DNA of 11,973 nucleotides from Planctomycetota bacterium (GTDB lineage Bacteria > Planctomycetota > Brocadiia > SM23-32). The DNA lies in the NCBI GenBank assembly GCA_018400625.1, contig JAGYMJ010000204.1:1-11973 (forward strand). Reading direction: 5' to 3'. The notes below the pieces were generated by a model. That model was not told the origin of the DNA and made no database searches. It saw only the letters and a program-made list of their open reading frames with translations. Made by a program: the position numbers and the translations under genes. The stretch's first letter is position 1; every line of letters starts with the position of its first letter. Positions 1-5,985 of the stretch are shown here, piece by piece.

Positions 1-121
1 AGCGGTATTTCTGCACTACAAATGGAGCTGCCCTCCCCCCGGCCTCGCCCGACGCGTTTCTGCCCGGGGAGAAAATAAAGTTAAATTCGTAACTTTTACG
101 CTCAATGAAAGGTATTTTCAT
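1..121 (-). CDS. possible partial ORF downstream of pyrI, unknown function
   Basis: An ATG at 121-119 opens a frame with no stop to the left edge, giving at least 40 codons (begins MKIPFIERKSYEFNF). A purine-rich stretch with a seven-G run, ending 8 nt before the ATG, could act as a ribosome binding site. The start lies only 25 bp past the pyrI stop, which would fit a third gene of the pyrBI operon. I do not recognise the peptide. Against it, the part from about 1 to 72 is much more GC-rich than its surroundings and carries C-rich/G-rich tracts (CTGCCC, CCCGGGGAG) reminiscent of intergenic repeats. The opposite strand is also open here, from 2 to a stop ending at 124. It may therefore be non-coding repeat sequence and not a gene. 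Confidence 0.3.
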   Translation of the reverse strand, partial: MKIPFIERKSYEFNFIFSPGRNASGEAGGRAAPFVVQKYR

Positions 122-146
122 TGACAAAGCCCCCCCTTCCAGGACA

Positions 147-614
147 TCATTTCAATATAACATCAGACCCTTTCATTACCCGTTCACAATAGCCGCATCG
201 CAAAATCGGGGGTTTTGAATCCGTAATTTCGAAATAGGTATCGACAGGTTCATTATTGGTAACACATCGGGGGTTATAGCATTTAACGACCCGTGATATT
301 TGGTTGGGCAGTTTAACTTTTACTTTTTCAACCACGGCAAAATCCTCAATAATGTTCAATGTTGCTTCAGGGGCTATCAAAGCGATTTTATTGGCTTCAT
401 CCGCCGTGAGACGACGATTTTCAATTTTAATGATACCTTTCGAGCCAAGCTGCCGGCTCTCCAGATTCTGACCGATCAGTATTTTGTTTTTTTCCTTTTC
501 GACCTGCATAATTCTGGCCACCTGGAAAGTCGCCTTGCTGTCGACATGATCGATAACAGTACCGTTTCTTATCGCAGAAACATTCAATTCAACCTGTTTT
601 TTTCTCTTATCCAT
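147..614 (-). CDS. pyrI: aspartate carbamoyltransferase regulatory subunit PyrI
   Basis: This is the regulatory chain of class-B aspartate carbamoyltransferase. In the enteric enzyme it binds ATP, CTP and UTP and carries a structural zinc that holds regulatory and catalytic chains together. The 155-residue length matches the family (E. coli 153). The N-terminal allosteric domain spans about residues 5-100 (VSAIRNGTVIDHV, the usual family opening, at 12-24). The C-terminal zinc domain shows four cysteines at 112, 117, 140 and 143 in the C-x4-C-x22-C-x2-C arrangement. It follows pyrB by 23 bp, so the two are almost certainly cotranscribed and form the c6r6 holoenzyme. The ATG at 614 sits where the family start is expected; only a weak, distant AGG-type ribosome binding site is visible. 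Identification is secure. Which nucleotides inhibit or activate it cannot be read from sequence. Confidence 0.96.
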   Translation of the reverse strand: MDKRKKQVELNVSAIRNGTVIDHVDSKATFQVARIMQVEKEKNKILIGQNLESRQLGSKGIIKIENRRLTADEANKIALIAPEATLNIIEDFAVVEKVKVKLPNQISRVVKCYNPRCVTNNEPVDTYFEITDSKPPILRCGYCERVMKGSDVILK

Positions 615-637
615 ATAATAATAGCCAACCTAGTGCA

Positions 638-1561
638 TTAAATGTTTTTCTGTAAAAGCATCGACAACAACGCTTGCCTTATCGGTATCCCATTTCGCGC
701 TTGCTGGAAATACACGGCATAAGGGGTATTGTCTATATCATCGGCCAGTTCATCAACCCTCGGAAGGGGATGCATAATTTTTAGAGATTGCTTCACTCCG
801 CACTCCTCTAAAAGACTTTTCCGTATCCGATAACAACTCTTAACCTGTTCATACTCGAGCCGATCAGCAAAACGTTCTTCCTGGATGCGGGTACAATACA
901 GCACATCCAGCTCGGACAATACATCTTCCGGGCTGTTAAACTGATCGTAAGCGACCTCTTTTTCCTCCAGTTCTTCCAATAAATAGCCGGGGGCTTTGAG
1001 CACTTCGGGGGAGATAAAATAAAGTTCATCATCAAACCATGAAAGCGCTTCGGCAAGCGAATGAACGGTGCGGCTGTAGCGAAGGTCGCCGATGAAACCG
1101 ACCTTCAAATTATCCAGTCCACCGCATGTTTTTTGTATGGTATAGAGGTCAAGAAATGTCTGAGTAGGATGCTGATTGGCCCCATCACCGGCGTTTATCA
1201 CAGGAATACCGGCTATTTGCGCCGCCAGCCGGGCTACGCCCTCCAAAGGATGGCGGATCGTCATAACATCACAATAACTGGAAAAAGTTTTGATCGTATC
1301 GGCCAGTGATTCCCCTTTTTGAAGCGAAGAACGCGAAGGGTCGCCAAAGTCAAGCACTTCGCCCCCCAGCCTCACCATAGCGGCACCAAAGCTGAGCCGG
1401 GTGCGGGTTGATGGTTCAATGAACATGATGCCCAGCACATGCCCTTTCAGCAGGTCCGAATTGTTTGTCCCTTCAGCAGCACGGGCCATTTCAAGGATAG
1501 ATAAGAGACCATCTCTGTCGAAATCGCGTATGCTGATCACATTTTCAAGTTTTTTTGACAT
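638..1561 (-). CDS. pyrB: aspartate carbamoyltransferase catalytic subunit PyrB
   Basis: It condenses carbamoyl phosphate with L-aspartate to N-carbamoyl-aspartate, the committed step of cytosolic pyrimidine synthesis. From the chosen ATG the protein has 307 residues (E. coli 310-311). The carbamoyl-phosphate loop STRT is at 51-54, K82 lies in SLQKGE, R103 in TIRHP, H131 and Q134 in NQHPTQ, and the C-terminal HPLPRVDEL motif is present; all active-site residues I can map are conserved. The frame stays open upstream to a GTG at 1663, but that extension runs through the conserved leader element (1591-1673), whose counterpart before etfA is read in a different frame. MSKKLENVISIRDF is also a normal PyrB N-terminus, so the ATG at 1561-1559 is preferred. 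No Shine-Dalgarno sequence precedes it; the region is U-rich. First gene of pyrBI, driven by the promoter at 1699-1727. Confidence 0.96.
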   Translation of the reverse strand: MSKKLENVISIRDFDRDGLLSILEMARAAEGTNNSDLLKGHVLGIMFIEPSTRTRLSFGAAMVRLGGEVLDFGDPSRSSLQKGESLADTIKTFSSYCDVMTIRHPLEGVARLAAQIAGIPVINAGDGANQHPTQTFLDLYTIQKTCGGLDNLKVGFIGDLRYSRTVHSLAEALSWFDDELYFISPEVLKAPGYLLEELEEKEVAYDQFNSPEDVLSELDVLYCTRIQEERFADRLEYEQVKSCYRIRKSLLEECGVKQSLKIMHPLPRVDELADDIDNTPYAVYFQQARNGIPIRQALLSMLLQKNI

Positions 1562-1590
1562 GATAAATAAAAAATCAATGAGTTCAGTAT

Positions 1591-1673
1591 CGTAAATATT
1601 CAGTGAAGTGCGTAGTTTTCTCCCCACCGTGCTCTGTGCCGGTGCGGGAACAACGTGATTCACTGAGGACTTA
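1591..1673 (-). ncRNA. candidate structured leader RNA of pyrB (copy A)
   Basis: An 83-nt segment in the pyrB 5' leader matches the segment at 9933-10015 before etfA. Block 1591-1620 matches 9933-9962 at 29 of 30 positions; 1646-1654 and 1665-1673 match 9989-9997 and 10007-10015 exactly. Between the blocks the sequence differs but pairing is kept. One hairpin pairs 1622-1624 with 1646-1648 and 1625-1629 with 1640-1644 (CCC+CACCG with CGGTG+GGG, bulge at 1645). A short one, GTG-AAT-CAC, lies at 1655-1663. The element begins about 20 nt after the predicted transcription start and ends 29 nt before the ATG. Conserved loops with changing stems suggest a cis-acting RNA (riboswitch, protein-binding leader or attenuator). 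I do not recognise the family, and no ligand can be inferred. Confidence 0.65.
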
Positions 1674-1698
1674 CCCAGTATCCAACATCACAAAAAAA

Positions 1699-1727
1699 AT
1701 TATAGTTTGAACATCCCTTTTTGTCAA
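1699..1727 (-). promoter_or_regulatory. sigma-70 promoter of pyrBI
   Basis: Reading leftward, a perfect TTGACA (1727-1722) is followed after 17 bp by a perfect TATAAT (1704-1699). Transcription should start near 1692, giving a leader of about 130 nt that contains the element at 1591-1673. Perfect boxes imply strong basal transcription, so control probably acts after initiation, in the leader or through PyrI. This last point is inference. Confidence 0.8.
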
Positions 1728-1784
1728 ACCACTGAATTGTAAAACTATCCGTAGAATTATTATTCAACGCAGCAAAAAAATGTT

Positions 1785-1811
1785 TTGACAAGAACAATTG
1801 GCTGTTAATAT
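1785..1811 (+). promoter_or_regulatory. possible upstream promoter of rpsO
   Basis: A perfect TTGACA lies at 1785-1790, but the best -10 candidates are imperfect: TAATAT at 1806-1811 with a short 15-bp spacer, or ATATCA at 1808 with 17 bp. If used, it would yield a leader of about 170 nt before rpsO. That leader would include small dyads at 1849-1858 (CCG/CGG), 1861-1871 (GCAAT/ATTGC) and 1872-1884 (ACCG/CGGT), which could be an S15-binding autoregulatory region. The pairing is weak and the site is tentative. Confidence 0.35.
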
Positions 1812-1890
1812 CAGAAACTTAACTCCTTAATCAGCACGAGACTGAAAGCCGGATTCGGAAGCAATAATTGCACCGTTCTGCGGTTCAACC

Positions 1891-1919
1891 TTGCATGAGT
1901 TTTATTTCTATGGTAAAAT
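1891..1919 (+). promoter_or_regulatory. extended -10 promoter of rpsO
   Basis: TGGTAAAAT at 1911-1919 is an extended -10 element (TG-N followed by TAAAAT, five of six matches to TATAAT). TTGCAT at 1891-1896 is a three-of-six -35 at the optimal 17-bp spacing. The transcript would start near 1926, about 65 nt before the rpsO ATG. Confidence 0.5.
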
Positions 1920-1990
1920 TATACGAAAGTAAACAGTATTTTTATTTTATGAATTCAGATAATGCAAATTTACATTAAAGGAAAGCTGTG

Positions 1991-2257
1991 ATGGCAGAAA
2001 CAAAAGTGAAAGATGAGATTATTGATGAGTTTCAGTTGAATCCGGAAGATACAGGTTCCCCGGAGGTTCAGATTGCTTTGTTAACGAAAAGGATACGAGA
2101 ATTGACTGAACATCTGCGAGAACATAAAAAAGATTTTGCTTCAAGACGCGGCCTTTTACAGATGGTCGGGAAGCGAACATCTTTGCTAAAATATGTTCGG
2201 GGAAAAGATGAGGAGCGGTATCAAAAGATTGTTTCAGAGCTTAAACTGCGGAGATAA
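1991..2257 (+). CDS. rpsO: 30S ribosomal protein S15
   Basis: S15 is a small-subunit primary assembly protein that binds the three-way junction of helices 20-22 of 16S rRNA. The 88-residue length fits the family (E. coli 89). Conserved residues include T21-G22 and Q27 in [14 protein letters not shown]41, H45, D48 and the SRRGLL segment at 51-56. GTG at 1988 is also in frame, but the ATG at 1991 is better spaced from the AAAGGAAAG ribosome binding site (1977-1985) and gives the usual N-terminus MAETK. rpsO immediately before pnp is one of the most conserved gene pairs in bacteria. In several bacteria S15 represses its own translation through its leader; nothing decisive for that is visible here. 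Confidence 0.97.
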   Translation: MAETKVKDEIIDEFQLNPEDTGSPEVQIALLTKRIRELTEHLREHKKDFASRRGLLQMVGKRTSLLKYVRGKDEERYQKIVSELKLRR

Positions 2258-2392
2258 AACCTCCACATATATATACCTCGGCGAAGCAGCATATCCCCTT
2301 TAAGTGGCGGCCTCATGTACCTGGCCAACAACCCCGTTTTATAAATAATGTTTGTATGTAAAAGATGAATGAGTTATGTCTCCATAGAAAGT

Positions 2393-2410
2393 GTTTTGAA
2401 TGTTCAAAAC
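2393..2410 (+). repeat. perfect inverted repeat in the pnp leader
   Basis: GTTTTGAA (2393-2400) and its exact complement TTCAAAAC (2403-2410) are separated by two bases. In RNA this gives a 7-bp stem with a 4-nt loop, 31 nt before the pnp ATG. It has no U tract after it, so it is not an intrinsic terminator. A stem just upstream of pnp could serve as an RNase III or PNPase autoregulation site, as in E. coli, or as a protein operator. The role is inferred from position only. Confidence 0.45.
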
Positions 2411-2441
2411 AGGCTGTGGAATTTAGTTTTGGAGGAAAAAA

Positions 2442-4574
2442 ATGGCGTATTTGAAGATGAAAAAGAAGATTGCAGGAAGAGAACTCGTTTTGGAAACAGG
2501 TAAGCTCGCTAAACAGGCACATGGCTCTGTGGTAGTTACTTATGGTGAGAGTGTGGTGTTGTCAACAGCGGTGGCGCAAGCATCTGACGATCTGCCGGAT
2601 TTCTTCCCGCTGACCGTTGATTATCGTGAAAACCAGTATGCGGCCGGCCAGTTCCCGGGGGGGATATTTAAACGGGAAGGACGCCCGACTCATAAAGAAA
2701 TCTTGACGATGCGCCTTATTGACAGGCCTATTCGCCCGATTTTTCCCAAAGATTACAGGCAAGAAGTGCTTGTCTCAAGCCATGTGATGAGCGCCGACAA
2801 GGAAAACGATCCGGATATCCTGGGGCTTATCGGCGCTTCGGCCGCACTCAGCGTCAGCGATATACCCTGGGGTGGGCCCCTTAGCGGCTCTCGTGTAGGA
2901 ATTATCGATGAGGAGTTCGTCGTGAACCCGACAACCGAACAGCGGATCGAAAGCCCCATAGACATCATCGTTGCGGGGTCTGCCGACGCGGTGGTCATGG
3001 TTGAAGGGAACGCACAAATCATCCCTGAGGATGATATCCTCGTCGCCTTGCAAATCGCCCAGGACACCAATGTCGAAGTAGCGGAGTTCATTGCTGAGTT
3101 CGCGGAACAGATCGGCAAGCCGAAAAGGAGTTATGTACCGCTGCCATCCATCGACGACATAAAGGAAAAAGTGGAGTCCGATTTTGGAAAGGACTTGGAA
3201 GAAGCGAGCAGAACGGTTAAAAAACAGGAAAGAAGTTCGAAAATTAAAGAAGTCAAGAAACAAGCCGTAGAGAAATTCTGTGAAACGGAAGACCCGGACC
3301 AAGCCGTTGAAAAGAAACTGATCAGCCAGGCATTTGAAGATCTTGAAGCAAAATGTTTGCGGGAACAGATCGTCAAGGAAGGTCAGCGTTACGACGGCAG
3401 GCAGCCTGATGATATCCGTAATATAAGTTGTGAAGTGGGCGTCTTCCCGCGCACTCACGGCACGGGTCTGTTCACTCGCGGTGAAACTCAAGTGCTCACT
3501 TCTACGACGCTTGGAACTGTTGATGATGAACAGCGTGTGCTGGACCCCATCGTCGAGGAAGACCCTAAAAAATTCATGCTCCACTACAACTTCCCCGGCT
3601 GGTGTGTGGGCGAAGTCTGGTTCCCCAGAGGCCCGAAACGCCGTGAAATCGGCCATGGCGAGCTTGCCGAACGCGCCATTGCGCCCGTTCTGCCCGGCAG
3701 CGAGGATTTCCCTTATACCATCCGGCTCGTATCAGAAGTACTTGAATCCAACGGTTCTTCTTCCATGGCTTCGGTTTGCAGCGGCACCCTGAGCCTGATG
3801 GACGCAGGGGTTGGAATTAAAGACCCGGTGGCCGGCATTGCTATGGGTGTGGTTTGTGAAGAAGATAAAGAAGTGATACTCACGGATATAGCGGGAGCCG
3901 AGGATCATTGTGGTGACATGGACTTCAAGATCGCCGGCACCCAGCACGGTATCACGGCGATGCAGCTCGATATAAAAACCACAGGTGTGACACAAGAATT
4001 ACTGGCCGAAGTCCTTAAAAAAGCCAAATCGGCGCGTTTGAACATTCTGAAAATTATGCTGGAGACACTAAGAACCCCACGGGATGTGGTATCTCAATAC
4101 GCCCCTCACATTGTTCAGGTCTCTATAGACCCTGAAAAGATCGGGATGCTCATCGGCCCGGGTGGTAAAACTATACGGAGACTTGAAGAGGAATATGCCG
4201 CCAATATCGAGGTGGAAGACGATGGGGCCGTCACACTTTCTTGTGAGGCCAACAGTGAAGAAGCAGATGTCGAAGGGCTGGCGGAATATATTAAAAATAT
4301 GGCCGGCGGCGAAGTGGAAGTCGGTAAAATTTACGAAGGAAAAGTTACCGACCTCAAGGATTTTGGACCTATAGTGGAGCTCTTCCCCGGAACCGACGGC
4401 TTATGCCACATAAGTGAACTGGCCGAGGGGTATGTCGATAATGTGAAAGACGTCTGTAAAGTGGGCGATACTCTCAAAGTCAAAGTCCTTGCCGTTGAAG
4501 GCAACCGGATAAAACTTAGCCGTAAAGCGGCGCTTGCCGATGAAGGAGAAAACGGAGAAGAGGAAGAAAATTAA
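2442..4574 (+). CDS. pnp: polynucleotide phosphorylase (PNPase)
   Basis: It is a 3'-5' phosphorolytic exoribonuclease of RNA decay that also adds 3' tails when phosphate is low. The 710 residues match the family in domain order: RNase PH domain 1 (about 10-145), helical linker (about 240-310), RNase PH domain 2 (about 320-545), KH (about 552-615; IGPGGK at 571-576) and S1 (about 627-695). The catalytic core is intact: phosphate-binding GSSS at 438-441, and D488, D494 and K496 in EDHCGDMDFK. The RNA-contact loop reads IFKR (75-78) instead of the E. coli FFRR, and the loop at 384-397 is FPGWCVGEVWFPRG where FPPxSVGE is usual. The tail is acidic (GENGEEEEN). The ribosome binding site GGAGG sits just before the ATG. 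It follows rpsO and is probably cotranscribed with the downstream regulator, as no strong terminator lies between them. Confidence 0.98.
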   Translation: MAYLKMKKKIAGRELVLETGKLAKQAHGSVVVTYGESVVLSTAVAQASDDLPDFFPLTVDYRENQYAAGQFPGGIFKREGRPTHKEILTMRLIDRPIRPIFPKDYRQEVLVSSHVMSADKENDPDILGLIGASAALSVSDIPWGGPLSGSRVGIIDEEFVVNPTTEQRIESPIDIIVAGSADAVVMVEGNAQIIPEDDILVALQIAQDTNVEVAEFIAEFAEQIGKPKRSYVPLPSIDDIKEKVESDFGKDLEEASRTVKKQERSSKIKEVKKQAVEKFCETEDPDQAVEKKLISQAFEDLEAKCLREQIVKEGQRYDGRQPDDIRNISCEVGVFPRTHGTGLFTRGETQVLTSTTLGTVDDEQRVLDPIVEEDPKKFMLHYNFPGWCVGEVWFPRGPKRREIGHGELAERAIAPVLPGSEDFPYTIRLVSEVLESNGSSSMASVCSGTLSLMDAGVGIKDPVAGIAMGVVCEEDKEVILTDIAGAEDHCGDMDFKIAGTQHGITAMQLDIKTTGVTQELLAEVLKKAKSARLNILKIMLETLRTPRDVVSQYAPHIVQVSIDPEKIGMLIGPGGKTIRRLEEEYAANIEVEDDGAVTLSCEANSEEADVEGLAEYIKNMAGGEVEVGKIYEGKVTDLKDFGPIVELFPGTDGLCHISELAEGYVDNVKDVCKVGDTLKVKVLAVEGNRIKLSRKAALADEGENGEEEEN

Positions 4575-4611
4575 GCTTTTTCCTGTGTTCTGACTCTTTT
4601 CTGCCAATATC

Positions 4612-5985
4612 ATGCCTCATCAGGAACATGTTAATGTACTTGTTGCGCTGGCGGATACAAGTATTGCCGAACCGGTATCCAAAACGCTCCGCTCCATGGG
4701 GCATGCCTGTACGGTCGAAGCGAGTCATGAAGAAGCGCTAATAAAAGTCCGTTCCGGAAAATTTGATATAATCGTATTAGATGTCGATTTCGGCGGGGAA
4801 AACCGGAGCCTGGAAATCTTAGATGCCGTTCGTAATAGCGCACCTGAGGTGCAGGTTATACTTATATCCGACAAAAAAGCAGCCGCCACTGCAGTCAAGG
4901 CCATGAATCGCGGCGCCGCTCATTACCTGCAAATGCCGGTTAACTATAATGAGCTCTCCTTTGTCGTGGGGCTGGCTTCTAAGAATGTTGTTTTACAACG
5001 TGAGAACGAAAGCCTTCACCAGGAACTGGCGCAAAACTACGGCATGGAGAATATAATCGGTGAAAGCCTGCCTATGCGAAAAGTTTTTCACCGCATCAGG
5101 CAGGCCGCTGCTACCGATGCAACGGTACTTATCCTGGGCGAAACCGGAACGGGAAAAGAACTGGTGGCAAGAGCTATACATTTCAACGGCCCCCGAAAAA
5201 AAAACCGCTTTGTACCGCTGAATTGTGCGGGGCTCGTCGAAACTATTCTGGAAAGCGAACTGTTCGGACACGAAAAAGGCGCATTCACCGGCGCGACTTC
5301 TTCTCGGGTGGGCATGTTTGAGCACGCAAACAGCGGCACACTCTTCCTTGACGAAATCGGTGATATGCCGCAGTCCAGCCAGGTAAAATTACTGCGCGTC
5401 CTCGAACAGAATGAAATCGTAAGGGTGGGAAGCAATGAGACCATTAAGATCGATGTAAGGGTGATAGCGGCCACCCATCAAAATCTGCTTGAAAGGGTTG
5501 AAGATGGTTCCTTCAGGAAAGATTTATTTTATCGACTGAATGTCGTAACAATTAACCTCCCACCCCTGAGGGAACGAAGAGAAGATATTTTAGTGCTTAC
5601 CGACCATTTTCTTAGGGAACTCGCCGAAAAGTATGGGATTGAAACACCCCAAGTCAGTCAGGAAGTAAAAAAATTCCTTTACAGATATGAATGGCCGGGT
5701 AATGTCAGAGAACTGCGCAATTGCCTTGAACAGATGGTCGTTTTGGCCAATGATAATGTGATAGCGGAGACAGAGATGCCCGACTATCTTTTTGACCGGA
5801 TGAAACTGCAGCCGCCCGGCCATTCTATGGACGCTTTGGCCGGCCAACCGCTCGAGGATATTGAAAGGGTTCATATTGACCGCACACTTAAGCTTGTCAA
5901 TGGAAATCGCGAAAAAGCCGCCGACTTGCTTGGCATAGGCGAGAGAACCCTCTACAGAAAAATCAGAAAATATGAGCTGGATTAA
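4612..5985 (+). CDS. sigma-54-dependent transcriptional activator with degenerate receiver domain (NtrC family)
   Basis: A 457-residue enhancer-binding protein that would use ATP to remodel RpoN-RNA polymerase at -24/-12 promoters. Order: receiver-like domain (about 7-125), AAA+ domain (about 148-385) and a Fis-type helix-turn-helix (about 415-455). The AAA+ engine is complete: Walker A GETGTGKE (176-183), the sigma-54 contact loop GAFTGA (223-228), Walker B GTLFLDE (242-248) and the R302/R308 region. The receiver keeps the central aspartate D57 (VLDVD) and a serine at 86. It lacks the acidic pair after strand 1 (L13-A14 where DD is expected) and the conserved lysine (M108 in LQMPVN). It is therefore probably not regulated by a classical phosphorelay. 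It starts 37 bp after pnp with no clear ribosome binding site, and no histidine kinase is adjacent. Target genes are unknown. Confidence 0.93.
   Translation: MPHQEHVNVLVALADTSIAEPVSKTLRSMGHACTVEASHEEALIKVRSGKFDIIVLDVDFGGENRSLEILDAVRNSAPEVQVILISDKKAAATAVKAMNRGAAHYLQMPVNYNELSFVVGLASKNVVLQRENESLHQELAQNYGMENIIGESLPMRKVFHRIRQAAATDATVLILGETGTGKELVARAIHFNGPRKKNRFVPLNCAGLVETILESELFGHEKGAFTGATSSRVGMFEHANSGTLFLDEIGDMPQSSQVKLLRVLEQNEIVRVGSNETIKIDVRVIAATHQNLLERVEDGSFRKDLFYRLNVVTINLPPLRERREDILVLTDHFLRELAEKYGIETPQVSQEVKKFLYRYEWPGNVRELRNCLEQMVVLANDNVIAETEMPDYLFDRMKLQPPGHSMDALAGQPLEDIERVHIDRTLKLVNGNREKAADLLGIGERTLYRKIRKYELD

Noticed and set aside
1562..1663. N-terminal extension of PyrB from GTG at 1663
   Set aside because: It would add 34 residues absent from the family and translate a nucleotide element that is read in another frame before etfA; the ATG at 1561 gives a normal 307-residue PyrB.
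1840..1895. tRNA-like stretch with GGTTCAACC before rpsO
   Set aside because: The flanking bases do not form a T-arm stem and no acceptor or anticodon stem pairs; not a tRNA on either strand.
1882..1896. Sigma-54-like site (GG then TTGCA) before rpsO
   Set aside because: The spacing between GG and GC is 9 rather than the required 10 bases and the TGGCAC part is poorly matched.
2775..3656. 293-codon open frame antisense to pnp, and other long antisense frames over pnp and the FAD oxidase
   Set aside because: They lie wholly inside well-supported conserved genes on the other strand, show no recognisable domains, and reflect codon bias.
4550..4590. Terminator between pnp and the sigma-54 activator
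   Set aside because: Only a weak, bulged A/T-rich pairing (AGGAA with TTCCT) is seen near the T run; there is no GC-rich stem.
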